Notes: generated by a model not told the origin, from the sequence alone. A stretch of DNA of 64,000 nucleotides from Pseudoflavonifractor sp. 524-17 (GCF_009935845.1 NZ_QWEK01000013.1:1-64000), one strand, 5' to 3'. Shown: positions 7,829 through 16,523, counted from the stretch's first letter. Made by a program: numbers and translations.

Positions 7829-8575
7829 ATGGATGATAATTTAAATATCCTGCGCGTAGACAACAAGCAGCTCTCCTATAAAACGAAACGGGCGCTGATT
7901 GAACTCATCCGCAGTTCCAGCGAGGATGGAAAGCCCTTCAAACTGCCCAATGAGGACGAGCTCTCCCACCGGCTGGGGGTAAGCCGCAATGTGCTGCGGG
8001 ATTCCCTGGCCTCCCTGGAGGAGATGGGGGTGGTTACCCGCCGGCGGGGCAAGGGGACCATTGCCAACCCTCAGATTGCCAATACCACCTTCCGGCTGGA
8101 TACCGCGCCGGAGCTGTTCCATTCTCTGGAAGAGGAGGGATACCAGCCGCGGATCGAGTCGCTGAACCTGGGCTTTGTGTTCAAAAATGACCCTGCCTTT
8201 GGGCCGGAGTCTGCATCCTACTTAAATACGGAAAAGCTGTGCTGGATTGACGATGTGGTGGCAACCTACTGTATTGACCACATCGACGGCCGCTTTGCCA
8301 TTAACGCGAAGGACTCTATTTTGGCCCTGCAAAACATGGGGCACTATCAATTTTTGGAGCGGTACTGCCACACGTCCATGGCGTACACCATGTCCCAGCT
8401 GGACGCCATCATGCCCAGCGCCCAGGTGATGGAGCTCATGCGCCTGCAGCCGGGGGAGCCGGTTTTGTTTATGGATGACCATGTATATAACTATGACCAC
8501 GAGATTGTGGCCCACTCTACCATCTATTTCCGCAGCGGCCTGCTGGACCTGAAGTTCCTGCGCAAAAACTGGTAG
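7829..8575 (+). CDS. GntR-family transcriptional regulator, HutC/UTRA type
   Basis: This 248-residue regulator has an N-terminal winged helix-turn-helix (about residues 14-80), with the GntR signature LPNEDELSHRLGVSRNVLRDSL and a wing RRRGKGT. A C-terminal effector domain (about 90-245), ending HSTIYFRSGLLDLKFLR, is typical of UTRA ligand domains. UTRA proteins usually respond to a pathway metabolite and repress transport and catabolic genes. It sits between the divergent catabolic operon and the importer operon, and a repeated TAGTACTA motif lies upstream of each, so it is the best candidate for the local regulator. A hairpin terminator follows (8597-8650). The ligand is unknown. Confidence 0.93.
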   Translation: MDDNLNILRVDNKQLSYKTKRALIELIRSSSEDGKPFKLPNEDELSHRLGVSRNVLRDSLASLEEMGVVTRRRGKGTIANPQIANTTFRLDTAPELFHSLEEEGYQPRIESLNLGFVFKNDPAFGPESASYLNTEKLCWIDDVVATYCIDHIDGRFAINAKDSILALQNMGHYQFLERYCHTSMAYTMSQLDAIMPSAQVMELMRLQPGEPVLFMDDHVYNYDHEIVAHSTIYFRSGLLDLKFLRKNW

Positions 8576-8596
8576 GCGGGCTGAGCAAATAAATTT

Positions 8597-8650
8597 CCTC
8601 CGATCCCTGTCACTGGCTGTGTTGGTATGGGTTTCGGAGGGATTTTTTTA
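8597..8650 (+). terminator. intrinsic terminator of GntR gene
   Basis: CCTCCGA (8597-8603) pairs with TCGGAGG (8634-8640) around a long loop, followed by GATTTTTTTA. Confidence 0.65.
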
Positions 8651-8845
8651 TCCTTTGGTTTCTGCGGGGGCAGGAACTCTCTGGAAAACTTGACTGTTTG
8701 GTAAAAGAAATTTTGATAGGCTGGTGTTCGGGATTTCTTTTTATTTCTCAGTATAAGACTATATGTGTTTGAGAAAAATGCGGTTTTTGCTGTGATGGTT
8801 TTCGATAAATCTACACCGGTTTTAAGGCAGGTTAGTGGAAAACTA

Positions 8846-8874
8846 TTGACTTTTCGTCTGGGTATTTGTATAAT
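8846..8874 (+). promoter_or_regulatory. promoter of BMP-type ABC importer operon
   Basis: TTGACT (8846-8851), 17 bp, TATAAT (8869-8874). The predicted start is near 8881, immediately before the operator-like site at 8884, which is a typical repressor position. Confidence 0.75.
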
Positions 8875-8883
8875 CCAAATAAA

Positions 8884-8896
8884 TTGTATGTAGTAC
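8884..8896. promoter_or_regulatory. operator-like site C
   Basis: TTGTATGTAGTAC resembles the left part of site B (TTGTATATAGTAC, one mismatch) and lies at about +4 to +16 of the importer transcript. The palindromic half downstream is degenerate (AAAG). Confidence 0.5.
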
Positions 8897-8907
8897 AAAG
8901 CACCTAG

Positions 8908-9003
8908 GGTCTCTTTTGATGAGGCCTGACGCCAGCATGTGAGTGGTTGGCACCATGTGGCCCGGCTGGCTCCCATCCATCTGAGCCTGTTCCCTGGAGA
9001 GGG
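8908..9003 (+). ncRNA. possible structured 5' leader of importer operon
   Basis: Stems are visible at GGTCTC/GAGGCC (8908-8926), GCCAGC/GCTGGC (8931-8936 with 8965-8970) enclosing TGGT/ACCA (8944-8955), and CCCT/AGGG (8992-9003). I do not recognise a known riboswitch consensus, so this is only a candidate cis-regulatory RNA. Confidence 0.3.
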
Positions 9004-9080
9004 TAAGCGTTTCTTTTGTACATGATACATACGGTTTTCCCTATCTCTGCACGTCCAAACCATCTGAAAGGAGCCAGAAC

Positions 9081-10628
9081 ATGAATGTTGTAGAAATGCA
9101 TGGTATCTACAAGTACTTCGGGGATTTCTGCGCCAACAAGAATGTGGATTTCACTCTGAAGCAAGGCGAGATACATGCACTGCTGGGCGAGAACGGCGCC
9201 GGCAAGTCCACCCTCATGAACATTCTATATGGTCTCTACGGCCATGACGAAGGTCAGATCCTGCTCAACGGGAACGAGGTCCACATGGACAGCCCCAGCG
9301 TCGCCATTGAAAACGGAATCGGCATGGTGCATCAGCACTTCATGCTCATTCCCCAGCTCACGGTGACCCAGAACATCTTCCTGGGTATGGAAAAGGAGAC
9401 CGGAGTGGTCCACAAGATCAAGGATCTGGACCGCCGGGTGCAGGAGCTAAATGACCGGTACGGCTTCAATGTCAGCCCTCAGTCCCTGATTTGGCAGATT
9501 CCCGTAGGCGTGCAGCAAAAGGTAGAGATCCTGAAGGTTCTGATGCGTAACGCCAAGATCCTGATTCTGGACGAGCCCACCGCCGTGCTCACCCCCCACG
9601 AGGTGGAGGAGCTGTTCCAGTCCATCCGGATGCTGGCGGACAACGGCTATTCTATCATCCTCATCACCCATAAGATGAGCGAGGTGATGACCTATGCCGA
9701 CCGGGTAACCGTCATGCGCCTGGGCGAAGTGATTGGTTCGGTGAACGTGAAGGACTCCACGGAGGAGGAGCTGGCCCACATGATGGTGGGCCGCGACGTC
9801 AACCTGGAGCGGCAGATCCAGCCCCAGCCCACCGGCGGCCCCCTGCTGGAGATCAAGGATCTACACGTACATAACGACAAAAATCTCAACGCCGTCAACG
9901 GCGTCACCTTTACGGTACACGCCGGTGAGATTGTGGGCATCGCCGGCGTAGACGGCAATGGCCAGCTGGAGCTGGGCGAGGCCATTGTGGGCGGCCGCAA
10001 GATTGAGAGCGGCGACGTGCGCATTGAGGGCAGCTCTGTGGCCAAGGCTACTATCCGCGGCCATTTGGACGCCGGCCTGGCCCATATCCCCGACGACCGT
10101 CTGGCCAAGGGCCTGGTGCTCCAGTTCCCCGTGAAGCAGAACCTAATTATGGGCAGCCAGCGCAAGGCGCCCTTTGCCCACGGCCTGATGGCGGACAACA
10201 AGGCCGTCACCCAGCACGGCGGGAAGATGGTGCAGGAGTTTGACATCCGGCCCCACGACGCGGAGTATCTGGCCGGCGGCCTGTCCGGCGGCAACCAGCA
10301 GAAGGTGATTCTGGCCCGGGAGGTGGGCCGGGATCCCAAGGTGCTCCTGGCGATCCAGCCCACCCGCGGCCTGGATATCGGCGCCATTGAGTTTGTCCGC
10401 TCCAAGCTGGTGGAGGAGCGGAGCAAGGGCAAGGCAGTGCTGCTCATCTCCACGGACCTGGACGAGATCCGCTCCCTGTCCGACCGGATTCTGGTGATGC
10501 ACGGCGGCCGCTTCATGGGCGAGGTCTCCGCCGATGTGGACATCGGCAAGCTGGGCCTGATGATGGCCGGCAAGAGCGAGGCGGAAATTCTCGCGGCCAG
10601 TGTTGGGAAAGGAGGCGGAGAGAAATGA
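9081..10628 (+). CDS. BMP-type (nucleoside/sugar) ABC importer, tandem ATPase subunit
   Basis: This 515-residue ATPase has two ABC domains, like RbsA and NupO/YufO. The first has Walker A GENGAGKST, a degenerate signature (PVGVQQKVEIL) and Walker B ILILDEPTAVL. In the second (from about residue 255) the Walker A region reads GVDGNGQLEL, which departs from the consensus, while the signature LSGGNQQKVILARE is strong. This asymmetry is normal for the family. It would power uptake of a substrate delivered by the lipoproteins encoded at 13031 and 14233. GGAGCC precedes the ATG, and the stop overlaps the first permease start (ATGA). Confidence 0.95.
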   Translation: MNVVEMHGIYKYFGDFCANKNVDFTLKQGEIHALLGENGAGKSTLMNILYGLYGHDEGQILLNGNEVHMDSPSVAIENGIGMVHQHFMLIPQLTVTQNIFLGMEKETGVVHKIKDLDRRVQELNDRYGFNVSPQSLIWQIPVGVQQKVEILKVLMRNAKILILDEPTAVLTPHEVEELFQSIRMLADNGYSIILITHKMSEVMTYADRVTVMRLGEVIGSVNVKDSTEEELAHMMVGRDVNLERQIQPQPTGGPLLEIKDLHVHNDKNLNAVNGVTFTVHAGEIVGIAGVDGNGQLELGEAIVGGRKIESGDVRIEGSSVAKATIRGHLDAGLAHIPDDRLAKGLVLQFPVKQNLIMGSQRKAPFAHGLMADNKAVTQHGGKMVQEFDIRPHDAEYLAGGLSGGNQQKVILAREVGRDPKVLLAIQPTRGLDIGAIEFVRSKLVEERSKGKAVLLISTDLDEIRSLSDRILVMHGGRFMGEVSADVDIGKLGLMMAGKSEAEILAASVGKGGGEK

Positions 10629-11692
10629 GTGAAAAGATAAAGGAGCTGGGGCAGGCGTTCTGGAAGCCCCTTCTGGCTGTTGTGGCCTCGGTTGTGTGTA
10701 GCTGGCTGCTGCTCACCGCGTTCGGCTACCCCGCCAACGAGGCGTTTGTCTCCCTGTGGGAGGCCACCTTTAAAAACATGCGGGTCTTCGGCAACACCCT
10801 GAATAAGGCGTGCCCGCTGCTCTTCACCGGTATCGCTGTGGCCATCGGCAACCGGGGCAGCGTGTTCAACATCGGCGCGGAGGGTCAGTTCATCATGGGC
10901 TGTACCGCCGCCACCTGGGTTGGCATCACCTTCACCGGTATGCCCGGCCCCCTGCTGATGGTCCTGATGGTTCTGGCCGGCGCGCTGGCCGGCGCGGCCT
11001 GGGCGTTCATCCCCGGCCTGCTGAAGACCAAGTTCAGCATCTCCGAGATTATCACTACCATTATGTTCAACTACATCGCCCTTCAGCTGGTGGGCTTCCT
11101 GGTGCGCAATCCTATGCGGGACATGAGCCAGGCGGAACCCCAGTCCTACTCCATCGCCGAGCAGGGCTTCATGCCCTACCTGATCGCCAAGACCAAGCTG
11201 CATCCTGGCTTCTTCTTCGGGTGCATTGTGGCGGTAATCATCTTTGTGCTGCTGTTCAAGACTTACTTTGGCTATGAGGTCCGGGCTGTGGGCTACAACT
11301 CCACCGCGGCCAAATACGGCGGCATCAGTGTCAACCGCACCATGATTCTCACCATGCTCATCTCCGGCGCGCTGGCCGGCATGGGCGGCGCGTTCGAGGT
11401 GGCCGGTTCTGCCCACTATCTGTACGAGAAGATCTCCAACGGCTACGGCTACACCGCCATCGCCGTGTCTATTCTGGCCAACAACAACCCCATCGGGGTC
11501 ATCTTCAGCTCGCTGCTTTTCGGCTTCCTGGCCTCCGGCTCCACCGCCATGCAGCGTACCATCGGCGTGTCCTCCTCCTTCGCTGACATTGTGCAGGGCA
11601 TTATCATCATCTTCGTGGCCGTGGCCACGGTCAGCCGTGTGAAGAAGGCCAAGAAAGCCAGCAAGCCTGTGAAAAAGGAGGCGAAGCAGTAA
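10625..11692 (+). CDS. BMP-type ABC importer permease 1
   Basis: This 355-residue inner-membrane permease of the BPD_transp_2 class (NupP/RbsC-like) has about ten hydrophobic segments and the family segment GSVFNIGAEGQFIMG near residue 79. KTKFSISEIITTIMFNYIA follows, close to the expected site for coupling to the ATPase. The C-terminus is Lys-rich and cytoplasmic. It overlaps the ATPase gene by 4 nt and the next permease by 1 nt (TAATG), so the three are co-translated. The paired permease at 11692 would complete the translocation pore. Confidence 0.95.
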   Translation: MSEKIKELGQAFWKPLLAVVASVVCSWLLLTAFGYPANEAFVSLWEATFKNMRVFGNTLNKACPLLFTGIAVAIGNRGSVFNIGAEGQFIMGCTAATWVGITFTGMPGPLLMVLMVLAGALAGAAWAFIPGLLKTKFSISEIITTIMFNYIALQLVGFLVRNPMRDMSQAEPQSYSIAEQGFMPYLIAKTKLHPGFFFGCIVAVIIFVLLFKTYFGYEVRAVGYNSTAAKYGGISVNRTMILTMLISGALAGMGGAFEVAGSAHYLYEKISNGYGYTAIAVSILANNNPIGVIFSSLLFGFLASGSTAMQRTIGVSSSFADIVQGIIIIFVAVATVSRVKKAKKASKPVKKEAKQ

Positions 11693-12615
11693 TGGATCAA
11701 CTCTCTTTCTTCCTTGCCGCTACCGTCCGAATGGCCATTCCGCTGCTCATCGCCGCGCTTGGCCTGGTGGTCTCTGAGCGCGCCGGCCTGATGAACATCG
11801 GCGTAGAGGGTACCATGCTCTCCGGCGCCTTTGCCGCCTTCGCTGTGGCAATCTACACCAACAGCTACTGGCTGGGCCTGATTGCCGGTATGCTGGCCGG
11901 CGCCCTGATGGCGTTTATCTTCGCCGTGGCCTCCATCAAGTTCAAGGCGCCCCAGATTGTCATCGGCTGCGCCATCAATATGCTGGGTTCCGGCTTTACG
12001 GCGGTGCTCTTCCGCAAAATGTTCTTCGACGCCGCCAGCGGCGGCACCCAGGCTAAGGCCTTCCCCACAGTGGCCATTCCCGGCCTGAGCAGCATTCCGG
12101 TCATCGGCGATATGCTGTTTAACCACAACATCATTGTGTACCTGGGCTTCATTTTGGTCTTTGTGGTCTGGTTTGTGATGAACCGCACCGGCATCGGCAC
12201 CCGGATCATCGCCGTGGGCGAGCATCCCAAGGCGGCCGATTCCCTGGGCATCAACGTCTTCACCACCCGTTACGCCGCTACCATCTTCAGCGGTCTGATG
12301 ATGGGTATGGCCGGCGCTTATCTGGCCATCGCCCAGTCCAACACCTTCCAGGTGGATATGACCGGCGGCAAGGGCTACATCGCCATGGCCGTGGTGGTGC
12401 TGGGCAAGTGGAGGGCGCTGGGCGTCCTGGCGGGCGCGCTGATCTTCGGCGGCTCCAACGCCCTGCAGATGACGCTGCAGAACTCCGGTCTGAACATCCC
12501 GCCCAACCTGGTGCTGATGGTGCCCTATGTGGTCACCGTTCTGGCTGTGCTGGCCGCCTGCAAAAAGAAGGCCATCGACGCCAGCGCCAAGGGCGTCCCC
12601 TACGAGAAGGCGTAA
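11692..12615 (+). CDS. BMP-type ABC importer permease 2
   Basis: This 307-residue second permease of the BPD_transp_2 class (NupQ-like) has RAGLMNIGVEGTMLSGAF near the N-terminus, VGEHPKAADSLGINV before the C-terminal half, and GGKGYIAMAVVVLGKW late in the protein. These are characteristic of guanosine/BMP-type permeases. It starts within the stop of permease 1. A strong hairpin follows 15 nt after the stop, so the binding-protein genes downstream have their own promoter. Confidence 0.95.
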   Translation: MDQLSFFLAATVRMAIPLLIAALGLVVSERAGLMNIGVEGTMLSGAFAAFAVAIYTNSYWLGLIAGMLAGALMAFIFAVASIKFKAPQIVIGCAINMLGSGFTAVLFRKMFFDAASGGTQAKAFPTVAIPGLSSIPVIGDMLFNHNIIVYLGFILVFVVWFVMNRTGIGTRIIAVGEHPKAADSLGINVFTTRYAATIFSGLMMGMAGAYLAIAQSNTFQVDMTGGKGYIAMAVVVLGKWRALGVLAGALIFGGSNALQMTLQNSGLNIPPNLVLMVPYVVTVLAVLAACKKKAIDASAKGVPYEKA

Positions 12616-12630
12616 GCACTGGCACTACAA

Positions 12631-12668
12631 CAAATATCGGGCGGGCCCTGCGCCCGCCCGATATTTGT
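12631..12668. terminator. strong hairpin terminator after importer permease
   Basis: A 15-bp perfect stem, CAAATATCGGGCGGG (12631-12645) with 12653-12667, has a 7-nt loop and is followed by TATAAATT. Confidence 0.75.
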
Positions 12669-12722
12669 ATAAATTCGGGCCCTGGCTTCCAAAATTCTTC
12701 CGGTTGTGGGAGGGATAGTTGG

Positions 12723-12758
12723 TAGTACTATGTACAAATTTAGTAGTACTATATACAA
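12723..12758. promoter_or_regulatory. tandem operator-like sites D and E
   Basis: TAGTACTATGTACAA (12723-12737) and TAGTACTATATACAA (12744-12758) are direct repeats 21 bp apart, that is about two helical turns, so a dimeric regulator could bind both on the same face. Site E is part of the exact inverted copy of site B at 7625-7644. Confidence 0.6.
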
Positions 12759-12877
12759 GCAACGGCGGAAAAATAGGAAAAAAGGGCATTGAAGTATGGG
12801 AAAAAGGCCTGAATTTCTGAAGCAAGATTCTGCACCTGGATAAGATGCACGAATTTTTTTAAAAATCCCAAAAGAAA

Positions 12878-12906
12878 TTGACATTTTGAATGGGAAAAAC
12901 TATAAT
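12878..12906 (+). promoter_or_regulatory. promoter of first BMP lipoprotein gene
   Basis: Perfect TTGACA (12878-12883), 17-bp spacer, TATAAT (12901-12906). Initiation is expected near 12913, leaving a leader of about 118 nt. Confidence 0.85.
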
Positions 12907-13030
12907 GGGACTATAAGACAAAGAGTGTAAAAACCATTTAGTTTGTGTTACTATGTGCGCTTTCCGGGGGATGGAAACAGACCAGCGTTCGGACCATTTT
13001 CTGCGAGTTCAATGTTTGGAGGCAAAGAAA

Positions 13031-14143
13031 ATGAAGAAACTGATGTCATTGGTCCTCTCCGGCGCACTGCTCCTGGGCGCCGCCGGCTGTTCCAGCTCCG
13101 GAAGCGGCGCGCAGCCCAGCGCGGTGCCCCAGCCCAGTACCGCGCCGGAACAGAGCGCAGCGCCTGAGCAGAGTACGCCCCCCGCCAGCAGCGCCCCCCA
13201 GGGCGGCGGGAGCGAGGTGGATCCCTCTGGAGTGAAGATCGGCATCCTGATTCCCGGCTCTCCCACCGACGGAGGCTTCTGCCAGCAGGGAGCCGAGGCG
13301 GGGTACGCCCTTCAGGACCTGGGCTACCAGGTGGACATTGTGGAGGCCGCCACCGCGGAGGAGATTAAGTCCGAGTCGGAGAATATGGCCGCTGACGGCT
13401 ATCAGATTATCTTCGGCCACGGGGCCCAGTGTACCACGCCCATGGCGGAGGTCAGCCCCGATTACCCGGACACCTGGTTCGTCACTTTAGGGGGCGAGGT
13501 GGTCACGGACAACCAGTTCCCCGTGTGCGTATGCGCGGAGGAGAGCTGCTATGTCCTGGGTGTTGTGGCCGCTATGCTGACCAAGACCGGCACCATCAGC
13601 TATACCCTGGGGGGCGATTTCCCCTCCTATGTGAAATATACCAACGCCCTCAAGCTGGGGGCCCGGAGCGTCAACCCGGAGATTAAGACCCTGGGCGCTG
13701 TGCTCAGCTCCACCAACGCCAACGAGTGCTACGAGACCACCATGAACCAGATTAACCAGGGGGCCGACTTCGTCTTCGGCAACTGCAACGAGGGGCAGCT
13801 GGGCAGCATCAAGGCGGCGGAGGACAGCCAGGACGTGTACATCCTGGGCTGCTTGGGAGATTTCAGCAGCACCTCCCCCGACCGGGTGGTGGCCAACATG
13901 GTGTGTGACTACTCTGTGGGATACATCCAGGCGGTGGAGGCCATCCTCAGCGGAAACGCCCCCGGGGAGATTATGATGCAGACCATCGCCACCGGCTGCG
14001 TGGGCTTCACCTGGAACGAGAATTTGAAGGGCACACTGCCCCAGGAGGTCATTGACGCTGCCGGGCAGGCCTTGGAGGACATCCGATCCGGTAAGATCGA
14101 TGTGCCCAACGAGTACGAGCTGGATCCCAACGAGCCCATCTAA
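13031..14143 (+). CDS. BMP-family substrate-binding lipoprotein 1
   Basis: This 370-residue lipoprotein has a signal peptide ending in the lipobox LLLGAAGC (Cys at about 20), a Ser/Pro/Ala-rich tether (about 21-65), and a BMP/PnrA-like binding domain beginning VKIGILIPGSPTDGGF. The family captures purine nucleosides or related ligands outside the membrane and feeds the NupOPQ-type importer encoded just upstream. The start at 13031 is chosen over an upstream frame because GGAGG lies 8 nt before it and it yields a proper signal peptide. A close paralogue follows 89 nt downstream. The ligand is not determined. Confidence 0.93.
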   Translation: MKKLMSLVLSGALLLGAAGCSSSGSGAQPSAVPQPSTAPEQSAAPEQSTPPASSAPQGGGSEVDPSGVKIGILIPGSPTDGGFCQQGAEAGYALQDLGYQVDIVEAATAEEIKSESENMAADGYQIIFGHGAQCTTPMAEVSPDYPDTWFVTLGGEVVTDNQFPVCVCAEESCYVLGVVAAMLTKTGTISYTLGGDFPSYVKYTNALKLGARSVNPEIKTLGAVLSSTNANECYETTMNQINQGADFVFGNCNEGQLGSIKAAEDSQDVYILGCLGDFSSTSPDRVVANMVCDYSVGYIQAVEAILSGNAPGEIMMQTIATGCVGFTWNENLKGTLPQEVIDAAGQALEDIRSGKIDVPNEYELDPNEPI

Positions 14144-14232
14144 GGGTCAGGCAGGGGGACGGCCCATGCCCCGCTTTCTTTCGTAGTAAACCGAAACCGG
14201 TTGCTAAAAATCAAACATTTGGAGGAATGAAC

Positions 14233-15306
14233 ATGAAAAAGCTGATCCCCCTGATCCTCTCCGGCGCCCTGCTCCTGGGCGCCGCCGGCTGCTCCGGCAG
14301 CGGTTCTCAGCCCAGCTCCGCTCCCAGCTCTGCCCCGGAGCAGAGCAGCGCCCCCCAGGGCGGCGGGGACAACGCCTCCGACGTGAAGATCGGCATTCTC
14401 ATCCCCGGCTCCCCCACTGACGGCGGCTTCTCCCAGCAGGGCGCCGAGGCCGGCAAGAACCTGGCCAGCAAGTACGGCTACTCCGTGTCCACCGTTGAGG
14501 CCGGCACCGCCGACGTGATTAAGGCCGAGGCTGAAACCATGGCGGCTGAGGGCTACAAGATCGTCTTCGGACACGGCGGCCAGTGCTCCGCCCCCTTCGC
14601 CGAGATCTGTGAGGATTACCCCGACACTTGGTTTGTCACCTTCGGCGGCACCGAGATTCGGGACAACCTGTTCCCCGTGGTCATGTGTGCGGAGGAAGGG
14701 ACCTATGTCCTGGGCGTGGCGGCCGGCATGATGACTAAGACCGGCAACATCGCCTACACCCTGGGCGGCGACTACCCCGCCTACACCAAGACCACCATGG
14801 GCTTCGCCTTGGGGGCCAAGAGCGTGAACCCAAGCATCAAGATTCAGGAGGCGGTGCTCAGCTCTCCCGACTCCAACGAGTGCTATGAGACCACCATGAG
14901 CCAGATCAACAGCGGCGCGGACATGATCCTGTCCAATGCCAACGAGGGCCAGGCCGGCGCCATGAAAGCCGTCACCGAGAGCAGCGACGTCTACACCTTC
15001 GGCTGCCTGGGCAACTTCTTTGACATGGCCCCCGGCAAGGTGCTGGGCAACATCATCGGCGACTATAACGTGGGCTATGACAACGCCACCAGCGCCATCA
15101 TGGACGGCACCGTCGAGGCGGACTACATGTTCCTGACCATTGCCAATGGCTGTGTTACCGTGGACTGGAACCCAGACGTGGCGCTCCCCGCCGACGTGCA
15201 GGCCGCCGTGGATCAGACTTATGAGGACATCAAGTCCGGCAAGATCGACGTGCCCAACGAGTACGAGCAGGACGCCGCCAAGGAGCTGCTGGCTTCCTAC
15301 AAATAA
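14233..15306 (+). CDS. BMP-family substrate-binding lipoprotein 2
   Basis: This 357-residue paralogue of the preceding lipoprotein has a nearly identical signal peptide (lipobox LLLGAAGC), a shorter Ser/Pro tether and the same GILIPGSPTDGGF opening of the binding domain. Both share the ending SGKIDVPNEYE. The start at 14233 is favoured because the ATG at 14227 abuts the GGAGGA ribosome binding site, whereas this one has 7-8 nt spacing. An intrinsic terminator follows at 15320. The pair probably arose by local duplication and could widen or tune the ligand range of a single importer (inference). Confidence 0.93.
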   Translation: MKKLIPLILSGALLLGAAGCSGSGSQPSSAPSSAPEQSSAPQGGGDNASDVKIGILIPGSPTDGGFSQQGAEAGKNLASKYGYSVSTVEAGTADVIKAEAETMAAEGYKIVFGHGGQCSAPFAEICEDYPDTWFVTFGGTEIRDNLFPVVMCAEEGTYVLGVAAGMMTKTGNIAYTLGGDYPAYTKTTMGFALGAKSVNPSIKIQEAVLSSPDSNECYETTMSQINSGADMILSNANEGQAGAMKAVTESSDVYTFGCLGNFFDMAPGKVLGNIIGDYNVGYDNATSAIMDGTVEADYMFLTIANGCVTVDWNPDVALPADVQAAVDQTYEDIKSGKIDVPNEYEQDAAKELLASYK

Positions 15307-15319
15307 TCGCATGACCCAG

Positions 15320-15357
15320 CAGGGGACGGCGCAGAAAGAGGCGCTGTCCCCTGTTTT
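15320..15357 (+). terminator. intrinsic terminator after BMP lipoprotein 2
   Basis: A 13-bp stem (15320-15332 with 15341-15353, one G-T pair) has an 8-nt loop and is followed by TTTTC. It lies only 26 nt before the next ATG, so partial readthrough into the dehydrogenase genes is possible. Confidence 0.75.
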
Positions 15358-15383
15358 CATCACCGGTGAAGGGATGATTTTTC

Positions 15384-16523
15384 ATGAAAAGCAGTGTACT
15401 GATAGTAGGAGGCGGCATTTTGTCGGTTACAGCCGCCTACTATCTGCGTCTGGCCGGCCATCCGGTGACGGTGCTGGAGAAGGGGGAGCTTGCCCAAGGG
15501 GCGTCGGGGTCCAATCTGGGACAGCTGTCCCTGTTTGACCGCACCGAGCCCTGGCACTACGCCGCCGCCCGGGAGACCTTTGACGAATTCTCCCGTATGG
15601 CGCAGGCCCTGGAGTACGCCCCCTCCGGCGGGGTGGTGGTGCTCCAGAACGAGGGGCAGTATTTAGGCGCTCTGCCTGTGATGGACGCTCTGCGGGCCCT
15701 GGGGGAGCCCGCCGAGATCATCGTGGGGCCGGACGTCCGCCGGGTGGAGCCCTGCCTGGACCACACAAAGATCTATGGCGTGCTCTACTGCCCTAACGAG
15801 GGCAAGGTAAATCCCCTGAAAACCACCCTGCACTACGCCAAGCTGGCCGAAGAGGCGGGGGTGGACTTCCGCCTGCACACCGCCGTCACCGGGTTTGAGA
15901 CGGCGGGGGACGCCATCACCGCGGTCCGCACGGATCAGGGGGACTTCCGCGCCGGCGTGGTGATCTGCGCCGCCGGCGCCTGGAGCCGTCTCCTGGGGGA
16001 GGGACTGGGACTGGATCTGCCCCTGCGCTTCCACCGGGGCACTGCCTTTGTGTCCCAGCCAGTCCCCCCCTGCATCAACGGCCCCATTGTGGGCGGGGAG
16101 CTCTTTTTGGCCCGCCGGGATATGGCCCAGCGGCGTCATGTGGGCCTGGGGGGCATTCAGACCGCCCACGGCAGCATTCTCATCGCCCAGGCCACGGAAA
16201 CGGCCCCTCTGGACAGCCGGGCCGTCACGCTGCCAGGTCTATGTCTGACAGCAAAGACCTTTTTGGACCACTTCCCCACCCTGGGAGATGTGGAGATTAT
16301 CCGTGCCTGGGCCTGCGTGACCCCCTATACCCTGGATGGACAGCCCCTGTTCGGCTTTACAAAGGCCTTTGGGAATCTCTTTGTACTCAGCGGCTTCAAG
16401 GGAGCTTTTTCCATAGCCCCGGCGGTGGCCCGCCGGGCAGTGGCGGCGCTGGATCAGGGAGATGTCTGGGAGGGAGCGTCCTTCCGCCCGGACCGGATGG
16501 TCCAAATTGCAGAGGAGGGATAA
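15384..16523 (+). CDS. FAD-dependent DAO-family dehydrogenase subunit (HcnC/OoxB-like)
   Basis: This 379-residue flavoprotein of the D-amino-acid-oxidase superfamily has the FAD-binding Rossmann motif VLIVGGGILSVTAAYYL at the N-terminus, EKGELAQGASGSNLGQLS for the flavin site, and a C-terminal segment LFVLSGFKGAFSIAPAVA. With the three following genes it forms a set known from opine oxidases, hydrogen cyanide synthase and dye-linked proline or hydroxyproline dehydrogenases, where this subunit oxidises a C-N bond. The spacing to the next gene is 1 nt. The amine or amino-acid substrate is not predictable from sequence; co-location with the BMP importer suggests it acts on the imported compound or its product. 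Confidence 0.88.
   Translation: MKSSVLIVGGGILSVTAAYYLRLAGHPVTVLEKGELAQGASGSNLGQLSLFDRTEPWHYAAARETFDEFSRMAQALEYAPSGGVVVLQNEGQYLGALPVMDALRALGEPAEIIVGPDVRRVEPCLDHTKIYGVLYCPNEGKVNPLKTTLHYAKLAEEAGVDFRLHTAVTGFETAGDAITAVRTDQGDFRAGVVICAAGAWSRLLGEGLGLDLPLRFHRGTAFVSQPVPPCINGPIVGGELFLARRDMAQRRHVGLGGIQTAHGSILIAQATETAPLDSRAVTLPGLCLTAKTFLDHFPTLGDVEIIRAWACVTPYTLDGQPLFGFTKAFGNLFVLSGFKGAFSIAPAVARRAVAALDQGDVWEGASFRPDRMVQIAEEG

Larger units (their letters stand above)
8576..9080. other. terminator, promoter, operator and structured leader ahead of importer operon
   Basis: This 505-bp non-coding stretch contains the gntR terminator (8597-8650), a strong promoter (8846-8874), an operator-like site (8884-8896) and a leader of about 200 nt with several hairpins (8908-9003). 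No open frame in it looks real. Confidence 0.75.
12616..13030. other. intergenic control region between permease and binding-protein genes
   Basis: This 415-bp stretch holds a terminator (12631-12668), two tandem TAGTACTA-type sites (12723-12758) and a perfect sigma-A promoter (12878-12906), followed by a 5' leader of about 115 nt. No gene is supported within it. Confidence 0.8.

Noticed and set aside
8524-9063. 179-residue minus-strand frame before the importer
   Set aside because: It overlaps the end of the regulator gene, a terminator, a promoter and leader; no family resemblance.
9692-11416. 574-residue minus-strand open frame opposite the importer ATPase and permease
   Set aside because: The frame lies opposite two conserved genes, has low-complexity composition and no ribosome binding site.
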